Assembly: GCA_964368455.1 (NCBI GenBank)
Contig: CAYJAZ010000003.1
Coordinates: 1-64,000, forward strand
Direction of reading: 5' to 3'
Source: CAYJAZ01 sp964368455
Lineage (GTDB): Bacteria > Desulfobacterota > Desulfovibrionia > Desulfovibrionales > Desulfovibrionaceae
Length of the DNA: 64,000 nucleotides
Below, piece after piece: positions 6,831-14,630 of the stretch. Each line of letters starts with the position of its first letter. The stretch's first letter is position 1. The position numbers and the translations under genes were made by a program. The notes under the pieces were generated by a model that made no database searches, was not told the DNA's origin, and saw nothing but the letters and a program-made list of their open reading frames with translations.

Positions 6831-8228
6831 TTATTTTTGTAAAGCTGAGGTTGAAGGAGGAATATGCATATTAGCAATTTCATCGAGATGTACAGGAATT
6901 AAAGGAAATTGTGCACGATAAGGTTCAATGTTTTCTAATGGAATTCCATGAGTTTGTGAAATAATTTCCGCAACTGCACTTGAACACATTCTTCCTTGGC
7001 ATTCTCCCATTCCAGCACGAGTTTGACTTTTTACACCGTCTTGAGAATAAGAGCCGTCTGTGATGGCTTCACGTAATTCCTTTGCTGTGATTTGTTCACA
7101 ACGGCAGACAATAGTTTCATCAGAAGGGCAGAGCATTTCTTTTTTAGGTGCAAAAGCAATGTCTAAAAATGTTTGCATCTTTGTGTAGCGGAAAACATCT
7201 CTTTGTAGTGATTTTGCTTCTTTATTGCGTTCTTGCATATTTATTTTTTGAAGATCAAGAAGAATCTGCAAGGCTGCAAGCTTGCCTAATGCCATTGCTG
7301 CATCTGCTCCTTTAACTCCAGCACAATCGCCTGCAACTCGTATGGATTCATTATTGCTTTTACCCCATATATTTGTCTCAACCTGCCATGTTCGCTGTTG
7401 TGGATTCCAAATATGTTCTAAACGAGCAAGTCTTGTGATACGAGTTTCTGGAACAACTCCTTCATGCAAGAGCACTGTGTCTGCTTCAATTTTCTTTGTA
7501 TCATTTTTTGCAGTGCTAAAAGAAAAAGTTAATTTTTCGCCATTTTTCTCAATCTTTGGATTTTTTGCTGAAAAATAAAGATTCTTACTATTTACAGCAT
7601 TTAATCCTATTGCTGCACCGTGTGCAAAATAAAGAGGGCGTAGACATACATTTAAAGCTGATGGTAAGGCTTTTGTATAGTTAGAGAAAGAATTTGTAAG
7701 AACAATTGCTGCTATAGGCACATTTAATTTCTTCATATGTGCTATGCTTTGCAATACTAAAGGCCCATTGCCACATATAACAACATCGCCTTTTGGCAAG
7801 AGTGAAGCAGATTTGAATAAAACATCTGAAGCTCCAACACCCATAACACCAGGATTTGTCCAACCTTCAATAGGAACAGGGCGTTCCATAGCTCCTGTGG
7901 CAATCAATATATAGTTTGCAAAAAAGACTTCTGTTTTGCCGTCTTTGCTTGCATAGACTTTATTGTTTTCTATATGCCAAACAGTGCTTTGAGGAATATA
8001 TTCTATGTTTGAATTCATAAATTCTTGGACAAGTTTTTTGCCGCGTGAATATTCTTTTCCTAAGGCAGCTGATTTTTCTTTGCTTGCTTGATTTACACTG
8101 CGAAAGATTTGTCCGCCAGCATGCATTTGTCTGTCTAGCACAAGGACTTTAGCCTTATGTTTTGCTGCTTGAATGGCGGCAGCCATACCTGCTGGGCCTG
8201 CACCTATGATAATAATATCCCATTCCAT
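6831..8228 (-). CDS. FAD/NAD(P)-dependent oxidoreductase with C-terminal BFD-like [2Fe-2S] domain (HcnB/OoxA-like)
   Basis: Electron-transfer subunit of a membrane-associated amino-acid, imino-acid or opine dehydrogenase. The 465-residue product starts MEWDIIIIGAGPAGMAAA (FAD Rossmann motif) and has a second dinucleotide site, VVICGNGPLVLQ, near 155. A C-terminal bacterioferritin-associated-ferredoxin-like domain (about 370-430) has CRC and CQGRMC cysteines. The start at 8228 has AAGAAGG upstream and begins at the FAD strand; longer in-frame extensions run back into the neighbouring gene. It is two bases from the ferredoxin-like gene, and with 8231 and 8582 forms an HcnABC-like set. Substrate candidates are glycine, D-amino acids, D-hydroxyproline or an opine. 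Confidence 0.8.
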   Translation of the reverse strand: MEWDIIIIGAGPAGMAAAIQAAKHKAKVLVLDRQMHAGGQIFRSVNQASKEKSAALGKEYSRGKKLVQEFMNSNIEYIPQSTVWHIENNKVYASKDGKTEVFFANYILIATGAMERPVPIEGWTNPGVMGVGASDVLFKSASLLPKGDVVICGNGPLVLQSIAHMKKLNVPIAAIVLTNSFSNYTKALPSALNVCLRPLYFAHGAAIGLNAVNSKNLYFSAKNPKIEKNGEKLTFSFSTAKNDTKKIEADTVLLHEGVVPETRITRLARLEHIWNPQQRTWQVETNIWGKSNNESIRVAGDCAGVKGADAAMALGKLAALQILLDLQKINMQERNKEAKSLQRDVFRYTKMQTFLDIAFAPKKEMLCPSDETIVCRCEQITAKELREAITDGSYSQDGVKSQTRAGMGECQGRMCSSAVAEIISQTHGIPLENIEPYRAQFPLIPVHLDEIANMHIPPSTSALQK

Positions 8229-8230
8229 AA

Positions 8231-8536
8231 TTAACCTTCTTTTCTTGCTGTGAATGTTGGAATTGTGAGTTGACGACGCACTTGTAAACCTTCGCGAACA
8301 GGTATTAAGCATGCTTGCTGATTTGCGACACCGTCAATTTCCATAAGGCATTCAAAACAGATTCCCATATGGCAATAAGGAGCTCTTTGTTCGTCTGCAA
8401 AAGTGTTTTTTGTATTATTGATTCCTAAATATTGTATTGCAGCTGCAACTGAAATATTTTCAGGTACTTCGCATAAATTGCCTTCAAAATCAATCTTCAC
8501 AAAATTTTGTGAAGAAGCAAGGTTTTGTTGAAACAT
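8231..8536 (-). CDS. Small (2Fe-2S)-binding subunit (HcnA/OoxC-like)
   Basis: A 101-residue plant-type ferredoxin-fold protein. Its cysteines form YCHMGICFEC, then a fourth at NQQACLIPVREG, the pattern of the small subunits of HcnABC, opine oxidase and D-hydroxyproline dehydrogenase. It probably passes electrons between the two flavoproteins encoded on either side (2 bp and 45 bp away). GGAAAAT precedes the ATG at 8536. The three-gene order is kept in related operons, which strongly supports a single complex. Confidence 0.82.
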   Translation of the reverse strand: MFQQNLASSQNFVKIDFEGNLCEVPENISVAAAIQYLGINNTKNTFADEQRAPYCHMGICFECLMEIDGVANQQACLIPVREGLQVRRQLTIPTFTARKEG

Positions 8537-8581
8537 AAATTATTTTCCTTTAAGATTTTTGCATTTTGCAGAAAAAATGCT

Positions 8582-9778
8582 TCACTCGTTAAAGCCTTTA
8601 GATAAAGGGTTTAATTTAAATCTATCTATATGCAATGGAGCCATATCAATTATACTTTCTTCATTTGCAATCATTTGAGCCATGACTTTGCCGCTTAATG
8701 CCGACAAACTTATACCATTTCCTTCGTGGCCAGTGGCTAGGAATAAGCCGTCAATATGCGTGTTTGACATAATAGGTAAGCCATCTGGAGAATAGGGTCT
8801 TAAGCCGCAATAGGTTCTTAAAAGGCGTAAAGAGCCTAATTTTGGAAAGAAAGTCATCGCTCTTTGTGCAATGGCTTGAACTACATCTGGGCTCGGATTC
8901 ATGTCAAAACCAGCAAAACGTCTACTACTTCCGACAAGTAGAGTGCCGTCAAGTGTTGGTTCAAAGGTTGAAGCAACGCCTAATTCTTCCATAAGTGGAG
9001 TAGCACTTGGCCTTTTATTGCCGCTTTTCGCCGCTACATAGCCGTATTCGCAATAATTTGTATTGATGAAATTTTTTGTGCGTTCCATAACTAAGAGCAT
9101 GCCTTGACGCGGGCGAACAGGTATATTCACTTGTGCCATATCGCAAAGTAGATTTGACCATGCACCAGCAGCGATGATGATTTTTTTTGTATGGATTGTG
9201 CCTTTATTGGTTTCAACACTTTGCACTACATTATTTTTTATATTGATATTTGTGACTTTAGTGTGAGTAAATATCTTTGCTTTATGCTTTTTTGCATTAT
9301 GGGCAAAGGCATAGGCTAAACGCATAGGATTTACACTAAATTCATTTTTGAAAAAAAGGCATGCACTGACTTTTTCGCCAATATGTGGTTCATTGTCTAA
9401 AAGTTCTTTGCGATCCCATATTTCGCAATCAACATTTTCGTCTTGCTTACCTTTGGCGTGTTTGAATAAACTTTCCATATCAGCTTCATTGTCAACAAGC
9501 AAGCCAAGTCCGGTAGGTTGAAGGTGTACGTCATAGTCAAGATTTGGAGCTAAATCGCGTAGCATTTTTTGCCCTAGGGCTGAAACTTGACTATAATATC
9601 CTGGAACAGTGTCGTAGGTGACTATGTAGCCTTCACAGCGTCTGCTTGTGCCCCAAGCACATTCTCCTTGCTCAACAAGAGCAACACTATGTCCATCTTC
9701 TGCTAAATAACTTGCTATGGCCGTGCCTACAGCTCCTGCACCTATAACAACTATATCTGAGCTTTCTGTTTTATTCAT
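8582..9778 (-). CDS. FAD-dependent amino-acid dehydrogenase, DAO family (HcnC/OoxB-like)
   Basis: The likely catalytic subunit: it dehydrogenates an amino or imino acid to an imine. The 398-residue product has the DAO-family FAD motif IVVIGAGAVGTAIASYLAED near residue 10, and near the C-terminus RPYSPDGLPIMSN and GLFLATGHEGNGISLSALSG, typical of glycine oxidase and D-amino-acid dehydrogenase folds. The ATG at 9778 was chosen because the Rossmann strand follows directly; a TTG and an ATG further upstream have no usable ribosome site. The RidA gene immediately upstream fits a reactive 2-imino acid product. The exact substrate cannot be read from sequence. Confidence 0.82.
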   Translation of the reverse strand: MNKTESSDIVVIGAGAVGTAIASYLAEDGHSVALVEQGECAWGTSRRCEGYIVTYDTVPGYYSQVSALGQKMLRDLAPNLDYDVHLQPTGLGLLVDNEADMESLFKHAKGKQDENVDCEIWDRKELLDNEPHIGEKVSACLFFKNEFSVNPMRLAYAFAHNAKKHKAKIFTHTKVTNINIKNNVVQSVETNKGTIHTKKIIIAAGAWSNLLCDMAQVNIPVRPRQGMLLVMERTKNFINTNYCEYGYVAAKSGNKRPSATPLMEELGVASTFEPTLDGTLLVGSSRRFAGFDMNPSPDVVQAIAQRAMTFFPKLGSLRLLRTYCGLRPYSPDGLPIMSNTHIDGLFLATGHEGNGISLSALSGKVMAQMIANEESIIDMAPLHIDRFKLNPLSKGFNE

Positions 9779-9903
9779 AAAGTTAACCGTCTTTATTTTT
9801 GCAGCATTGCTAACTTTTGAAAAACACATCTTTCTCAATTAAACATAAAATAAAAAGTATGTGTTTTTCAATGTTTATAATTTTTTACAATGAAATATTC
9901 ATT

Positions 9904-10275
9904 TTATACTATGGCTATAGCGTCAATTTCAACCAATACACCATCGTATAAATCTCTCACTTCAACACCAACTCTTGCAGGCGGAACTTCAAAATACTTT
10001 ACATAGACTTCATTTACTAATGGCATGTCTTTGATAGATTTTACATAAACACTACATTTTACTATATCTTCCATGCTGATATCATTTGCAGCTAAAATGC
10101 TTTTGAGATTATCCATAACAAGAGTAGTTTGTTCAGCAACTGTGCCATGAACAATTTCGCCAGTTTTTGTGTCTTCAGGAACTTGCCCAGAAACAAAAAC
10201 CATATTTCCTTTTTTTACTATCATGCTGTAAGTTTTTGATGTTGAAACAGGACCTGGATTTAAAACTGTTTTCAT
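9904..10275 (-). CDS. RidA/YjgF/Rid-family imine deaminase
   Basis: A 123-residue RidA protein. It hydrolyses reactive 2-imino acids or enamines to 2-oxo acids and ammonia. Conserved features include GPVSTSKTYSMIVKKGNMVF, SGQVPEDTKTGEIVHGTVAEQ and, near the end, PPARVGVEVRDLYDGVLVEI, with the arginine (R101) that binds the substrate carboxylate. It lies 125 bp upstream of the DAO-family dehydrogenase in the same direction, so it probably removes that enzyme's product. AAGGAG lies just before the ATG at 10275. Confidence 0.88.
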   Translation of the reverse strand: MKTVLNPGPVSTSKTYSMIVKKGNMVFVSGQVPEDTKTGEIVHGTVAEQTTLVMDNLKSILAANDISMEDIVKCSVYVKSIKDMPLVNEVYVKYFEVPPARVGVEVRDLYDGVLVEIDAIAIV

Positions 10276-10344
10276 AAGAGACTCCTTTTTGTTTAATTGT
10301 TAATAGATTATTTTATTTATAAATTTTACAGAAGTATAAAAGTA

Positions 10345-10992
10345 TCATTTTCTGTGTTCTGAGAGCTTTTTGTAATTATAGAGTGTGTATTTTGAAATGT
10401 TCATAATTGCGGCAACTTCTTCAAGCATACCTTTCAACTTAAACACTCCAGATTTATCGCACAAAGACACAAAATCAATGCGTTCTTCTCTGCTCAAATT
10501 TGCGGGATTTTTATCCAAACTATTTACTAATTTGTCTAATAGAGCAATCCCTGTTTCTTCAACAGTAGAGGCAAAAGTTTCTTTGCTTTCTTCTGAATTT
10601 ATGGCTAAATCTGTGAACTTGAATTGGGATTCAAGCTGATGTAAGACATTCAATTGAAGAGAAATATCATAATTGATACACAAGGCACCAATGATTTCTT
10701 CTTTAGAATCACGGATATACATAAGCGAAGATTTTAATGGCTTGCCTGTTGGACTTTTAGTAGGGTATGGAGCAAGATTAGGGGCTTTGTTGCCATATGT
10801 GGCCAATTGCATAAGCAGAAAATCAGTAGGAGGCGCTCCTATAGTACGCCCTGTGATATTGCCTGCAATATGAATAAGTGTGTTGCCTTCTAGGCGTAAG
10901 TCATGTACAGCTATTTCTAATTGCTTACCAAAAAAGCCAACAAAAACATCCGCAAAAGCTATCAAATTATTAAAAAGATTTTTATTTTCCAT
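10345..10992 (-). CDS. YheO-like PAS/HTH transcriptional regulator (DauR-type)
   Basis: A regulator with an N-terminal YheO PAS-like domain (about 5-115, with VGFFGKQLEIAVHDLR and GALCINYDIS) and a C-terminal HTH_22 domain (about 155-212, LKGMLEEVAAIMNISKYTLY). The best-known relative, DauR, represses D-arginine catabolism in Pseudomonas. Here the gene sits directly before RidA and the flavin dehydrogenase set, so control of that locus by its substrate is a good inference. I prefer the ATG at 10992 because a near-consensus promoter ends about seven bases before it; an ATG at 11016 would add 8 residues but lies inside that promoter. Confidence 0.8.
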   Translation of the reverse strand: MENKNLFNNLIAFADVFVGFFGKQLEIAVHDLRLEGNTLIHIAGNITGRTIGAPPTDFLLMQLATYGNKAPNLAPYPTKSPTGKPLKSSLMYIRDSKEEIIGALCINYDISLQLNVLHQLESQFKFTDLAINSEESKETFASTVEETGIALLDKLVNSLDKNPANLSREERIDFVSLCDKSGVFKLKGMLEEVAAIMNISKYTLYNYKKLSEHRK

Positions 10993-10998
10993 AACTTT

Positions 10999-11027
10999 GT
11001 ATAGAATATTTATCATCAAAATGTCAA
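10999..11027 (-). promoter_or_regulatory. Sigma70-type promoter for the YheO-like regulator
   Basis: On the minus strand TTGACA (11027-11022) is separated by 17 bp from TATACA (11004-10999). Transcription would start at or within a base or two of the ATG at 10992, leaving almost no leader. Confidence 0.55.
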
Positions 11028-11073
11028 TAAAATTTTTTGTTTGTATAAAAAATTTTTTGTATGCATAGAATAA

Positions 11074-11118
11074 AATAAAACCTTACCTAGCGTGACACTT
11101 TGTAAGGTTTTATTCTTT
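11074..11118 (-). terminator. Terminator of the transporter operon
   Basis: AATAAAACCTTAC pairs with GTAAGGTTTTATT around a 15-nt loop; on the minus strand TTATTCTA follows. It separates the membrane-protein genes (ending at 11146) from the regulator gene. Confidence 0.6.
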
Positions 11119-11145
11119 TAAAAGATTTTATCTTATATAAAAATT

Positions 11146-11844
11146 TTATTCTTCTTTTTCTTGAGTATCTTCTTTGTATGTCAATCTTGCAAAAGCCATT
11201 GTACCGAAAATAGGCACAAGAATGTTTACAATATAAGGATCAAGTGGAATCCAGTTAAACATACCCTTGCTATAGAGAGTGAGTGAGATAACGCCTAGTA
11301 GCATTGCAACAATACCGCTTTTGATATCGTCTATAGCAAATTGAGCAAAAACAGCACCAAAAAGAGCAGGTAGAAGATAGCCAAGTGCGTTTCGTACTGA
11401 TTGATCGATATTATCAAGTATGATTTGTCCTAAGAATACGCCAACAATAAGTAAGATAATGTTTACAAAAACAGAAGCACTTACGCCTATAGTAGAAATA
11501 ACAGAAGCTTCTTCTGTTCCTACTTCAATTTCAGTTGCTTTTAAAGCCGCTGCAGCACAAGGTAGACGTAGATTACTAATATTTCCTGACAAGAAAGAAA
11601 TATAAGTGCCCGGTACACCAAGAATAGGGAAGAATGAAACAGGTTCGATAAACCACCATACAGCATTTACTGAAATTTGAGCTATTAAAGCTGCGATTAA
11701 GGCTGTTTGATCAGGTACTATGCCATATACAAAGGTAACAACTATAGCAGGAAGAAAGACAATAAATGAACCTAACCAACATGTGAATTTACCAGTTTTT
11801 ACAATCTGAGGAATGTATTCCTCTTTATAATAATTCGCTTGCAT
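11146..11844 (-). CDS. Polytopic membrane protein, partner of the DUF5058 protein
   Basis: A 232-residue protein with about six hydrophobic helices, no signal peptide and a charged C-terminal end (LTYKEDTQEKEE). Notable segments are the interhelical PVSFFPILGVPGTYISFLSG and the hairpin NISNLRLPCAAAALKATEIE, which looks like a conserved substrate or pore loop. It follows the DUF5058 gene by 10 bp. The pair next to an M20 amidohydrolase suggests a two-component permease for an N-acylated amino acid or dipeptide. That is inference, since neither family has a proven substrate that I can cite. Confidence 0.6.
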   Translation of the reverse strand: MQANYYKEEYIPQIVKTGKFTCWLGSFIVFLPAIVVTFVYGIVPDQTALIAALIAQISVNAVWWFIEPVSFFPILGVPGTYISFLSGNISNLRLPCAAAALKATEIEVGTEEASVISTIGVSASVFVNIILLIVGVFLGQIILDNIDQSVRNALGYLLPALFGAVFAQFAIDDIKSGIVAMLLGVISLTLYSKGMFNWIPLDPYIVNILVPIFGTMAFARLTYKEDTQEKEE

Positions 11845-11854
11845 ATATACTCTC

Positions 11855-12556
11855 CTATACTATAGCTGCTATAATTACACCGCCTACCATCGCAATGGTA
11901 AGACCCCATTCATTAAGAAACTTCATCTTAGTTTTTCTATACATGATTGTTACAGCAAGCATGATAAGAAAGCCTGCGACTAAAGCGACAGTATTTCCAT
12001 CTAAACTAGTAGCGTAGCCAGCGTTAAGATAGCCATAAGCACCTAACATAGCAGCACTTGTGATAATAGGAAGTAATTTTGCACGGCCACCAGTGAGTTT
12101 TTCTTTGAAGCCATCCATTTTATCTGTGATCAAAGCAGTCACAACAATCCAACCAATACAACCAACAGCCATTGCCCAAAGTGTTGTTGAGAAAACGCCA
12201 GCTGGGATATTGGCATCAGTGAGTTTAACACCATAAGCATCTGCTGAAAATTGTGCTGCAAGGAGTTCATAAGCGACATTTCCGATATAGGCAAGACGCA
12301 TAAGAGCAGTTGGGCCGCCAACTACAAGAAGAAGCGACACCATACCAATAACTATAACCATTGAAGGGCCAAAAGCTGAAATAGCTCCAGTCCTAAAAGC
12401 AGTTTTTAATTTTTCATCACTCACACCCATACTCTTTCCAGCTATAAAGCTTTTGCGTAAGAAAATAAGTGTTTGAAAAAGTACCAAACCAACTGCAATA
12501 ATGGTTATCAACCAAAGAACTGCTCCATTGGCTATAAGGGAAATCTCTTCATTCAT
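11855..12556 (-). CDS. DUF5058-family membrane protein
   Basis: A 233-residue protein with about six transmembrane helices (first ALWLITIIAVGLVLFQTLIF-type helix at 13-31, last LTIAMVGGVIIAAIV). The loop FRTGAISAFGPSMVIVIGM after the first cytoplasmic stretch is typical of DUF5058. It starts 2 bp after the amidohydrolase stop codon and is followed 10 bp later by a second membrane protein, so the three genes are one transcription unit. A role as the larger part of an amino-acid or peptide transporter is inference from context. Confidence 0.65.
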   Translation of the reverse strand: MNEEISLIANGAVLWLITIIAVGLVLFQTLIFLRKSFIAGKSMGVSDEKLKTAFRTGAISAFGPSMVIVIGMVSLLLVVGGPTALMRLAYIGNVAYELLAAQFSADAYGVKLTDANIPAGVFSTTLWAMAVGCIGWIVVTALITDKMDGFKEKLTGGRAKLLPIITSAAMLGAYGYLNAGYATSLDGNTVALVAGFLIMLAVTIMYRKTKMKFLNEWGLTIAMVGGVIIAAIV

Positions 12557-12558
12557 AC

Positions 12559-13755
12559 CTAGCCCTCCAATTTAGAAATGTTGTTAATCATATTTATAAT
12601 GAGCTCTACGCATATTGGCATACAGCTTTCATCTACATCATAAGCAGGTTGGTGGAAGGTATATTTTCCTAATTCTTGCGGATTTGTTGTGCCAAAATAG
12701 AAAAATGCAACTTTTGCAACTTTTGCATAGTAGGCAAAATCATCGTAACCCATTTCAGGATTTTGCATATAGCTTACATTTTCTTTACCCACTGTTTCAA
12801 CAGCTGCCTGTTCAAATATATCAACTAAAAAATCTTCATTTGAAAAAGCAATACTTACTCTTTGGCAATTAAATTCGCAAGTGCATTTATTCATTTCACA
12901 AATTGATTTAATGAGTTCTTCCATTCTTTTAATAATAAAATCACGATTATCATTATCAAAACTTCGTACAGTTCCACTCATAGTAATTGAAGATGGAATA
13001 ACGTTTGTGCCTTTCAAAGTGCCTGCATTAAAAGAACAAATTGATAAAACTGTAGCTTTTACAGGATCAACTTCTCTTGTAAGCATATTTTGCAAAGCAT
13101 TGTACACTTCTATGCCAGTTCTTAGTGGATCTATTGTTTGGTGTGGATAAGCTCCGTGTCCGCCTGTTCCGTGAATAGTGATAGAGAAATTGTCAGCACT
13201 AGCCATCATCTCTTTTCTGCGTAATAAAATCTTACCAACAGGATGATCAGGATTTGTATGTGCTCCTATCATATAGTCAACATCGTCAAGTTTTTTTGTG
13301 TCAACTATTAAGGTTGCACCACCAGGTGCAGGACCTTCTTCGGCAGGTTGAAAAACAATCTTTAATGTGCCTTTGAGCTTATCTTTATTAGTTGAATAAT
13401 AACGAGCAATTCCAAGTGCAACTGTGGTATGGACATCATGTCCACATGCATGACATTTTCCATCGTATTGCGAAGCATAGGAGACGCTTTTTGAATCACT
13501 CAAAGGAAGAGCATCAATATCAGCTCTTAACCCAATAACAGGGCCAGCTTCTTTTCCACGAATAATTGCAATAACAGCAGTTTTAGCTTTTTCACAAAAA
13601 TCTTTTACAATTTCCAAATCCATACTTTCTAGTATTTCAACTATCTTTGCAGAGGTTCGAACTTCTTCAAAACCTGTTTCAGGATGGGCATGAAAATCTC
13701 TTCTCCAAGCAATCATATCGTCTTGATACGATGCAATTAATTCTTTAATCTCCAT
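12559..13755 (-). CDS. M20-family amidohydrolase (N-acyl-amino-acid hydrolase type)
   Basis: A 398-residue zinc hydrolase of the M20D amidohydrolase group (hippurate, indole-acetyl-amino-acid or N-acetyl-diaminopimelate hydrolases). It removes an acyl group from an amino acid or splits a dipeptide. Seen: WRRDFHAHPETGFEE, GLRADIDALPL, CHACGHDVHTTVALG with the metal-binding Cys and His, QPAEEGPAPGG with the catalytic glutamate, and a C-terminal metal histidine in KYTFHQPAYDVDE. The ATG at 13755 opens just before the family start; a longer in-frame extension has no family support. It heads the transporter operon, so substrate import and hydrolysis are probably linked to the flavin dehydrogenase downstream. 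Confidence 0.85.
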   Translation of the reverse strand: MEIKELIASYQDDMIAWRRDFHAHPETGFEEVRTSAKIVEILESMDLEIVKDFCEKAKTAVIAIIRGKEAGPVIGLRADIDALPLSDSKSVSYASQYDGKCHACGHDVHTTVALGIARYYSTNKDKLKGTLKIVFQPAEEGPAPGGATLIVDTKKLDDVDYMIGAHTNPDHPVGKILLRRKEMMASADNFSITIHGTGGHGAYPHQTIDPLRTGIEVYNALQNMLTREVDPVKATVLSICSFNAGTLKGTNVIPSSITMSGTVRSFDNDNRDFIIKRMEELIKSICEMNKCTCEFNCQRVSIAFSNEDFLVDIFEQAAVETVGKENVSYMQNPEMGYDDFAYYAKVAKVAFFYFGTTNPQELGKYTFHQPAYDVDESCMPICVELIINMINNISKLEG

Positions 13756-14315
13756 AACAAACTCGCTTTCTATTGATTTTATTGTATATTTTATCGTATC
13801 ATATTTTTTTTCTACATTCAAGTCATTTAATTGTACTTCTTTTTGCTTGTTTTACAAAAATAATGATACAAAAATAGACTATTCTGTATATGCTTTAATT
13901 TTATTAAATTTCTTCAATAGGCTTGGTAGAAAGTTTGTTTTTGAAAGCTTTTTAATAAAAGATACTCAATACTTTAAGCAATAATCATGCCATATTAAAA
14001 TGCTTTATAATCTTGAGTTTTTTAATTATTGATTTTTTATAAATTACATTTTTGTAGAAAATGTTTTGTTTGCAAAGAGTTTTTTTGTTCGGTTTTTAGT
14101 GTAAAGGATTTAGAAAAAAGAATAAATTTTATAAATTACATTTTTGTAGATTTTGAGTTTTTTTTAATTTTCTACAAAAAAGTAGATATATATACTGAAG
14201 CAAGATTTGTTTATTATTTAAGTCAATAAAAGATTAATAAATTCAATAATGCAAAATTAAATAAGTTAATGTATAATAAAATCTTTAGCTATAAAAGGGC
14301 AGAATTTAAATTTTC
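13756..14315. other. Gene-free AT-rich region with repeats
   Basis: No credible gene is seen in 13756-14315. The stretch holds upstream DNA of the amidohydrolase gene, a 24-bp direct repeat (14035-14058 and 14127-14150) and a hairpin (14141-14180). Confidence 0.6.
14035..14150 (+). repeat. 24-bp perfect direct repeat, two copies
   Basis: TTTTATAAATTACATTTTTG followed by TAGA occurs at 14035-14058 and 14127-14150, 92 bp apart. The second copy ends in TTTTTGTAGA, which is inverted at 14171-14180 (TCTACAAAAA), giving a 10-bp stem with a 20-nt loop. It lies upstream of the promoter at 14316 and could bind a regulator. Confidence 0.65.
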
Positions 14316-14344
14316 TTGACAAAGAAAGAAAATATTTCTACTAT
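14316..14344 (+). promoter_or_regulatory. Sigma70-type promoter for the surface-protein gene
   Basis: TTGACA at 14316-14321, a 17-bp spacer, then TACTAT at 14339-14344. Transcription would start near 14351, leaving a leader of about 280 nt before the ATG at 14631. Confidence 0.65.
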
Positions 14345-14350
14345 AAGACA

Positions 14351-14512
14351 TCTTTTGAATAAAATTGGTATTTATCTTTCCTTTTATTCAAAACGTAAGA
14401 AGTTTATAACGCTTCGCTGATGCTAGATTGAAAACGGCATCTTGAACCTACGAATCTATAGCGATGGTAGGTGGAACTTGTTGTGAATCTTGTTTTAGAC
14501 ACAAACTTTTCC
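14351..14512 (+). ncRNA. Structured leader, candidate cis-regulatory RNA of unknown class
   Basis: The leader begins with a perfect 12-bp hairpin (14353-14364 with 14382-14393). Next comes a possible three-way junction: closing stem AAGTT (14400-14404) with AACTT (14475-14479); hairpin GATGC (14419-14423) with GCATC (14437-14441); hairpin ACCTAC (14446-14451) with GTAGGT (14467-14472). The two hairpin loops contain TAGATT (14424-14429) and AATCTA (14453-14458), which can pair as a 6-bp kissing interaction. CGCT at 14415-14418 also matches AGCG at 14460-14463. A competing downstream hairpin (GGAA and TTGTG with CACAA and TTCC, 14473-14512) would use part of the closing stem. I do not recognise a known riboswitch core. 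Confidence 0.45.
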
Positions 14513-14630
14513 AAAATTGTTTTATTAGTTCTTTTTTATATTTGTTTATTTAACATATTTGTTTTTAAACGCTTTAAATTTAAATAAGATAAATTAACCA
14601 AACTTTGAACTTTGCAATGAGGAAATAAAA

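Noticed and set aside
6831..9778. Firm call as hydrogen cyanide synthase hcnABC
   Set aside because: The same three-subunit architecture is shared by opine oxidases and D-hydroxyproline dehydrogenases, and sequence by eye does not separate them.
14029..14229. A 66-codon open frame on the plus strand
   Set aside because: It lies in a low-complexity AT-rich region containing the 24-bp direct repeat, has no ribosome site, and the peptide is Phe/Lys-rich without family character.
14351..14512. Cyclic di-GMP-I (GEMM) riboswitch
   Set aside because: A CCTA and GGTAGG pairing is suggestive and the gene is an adhesin, but the conserved ACGCAAAGC and GCAAA elements are missing.
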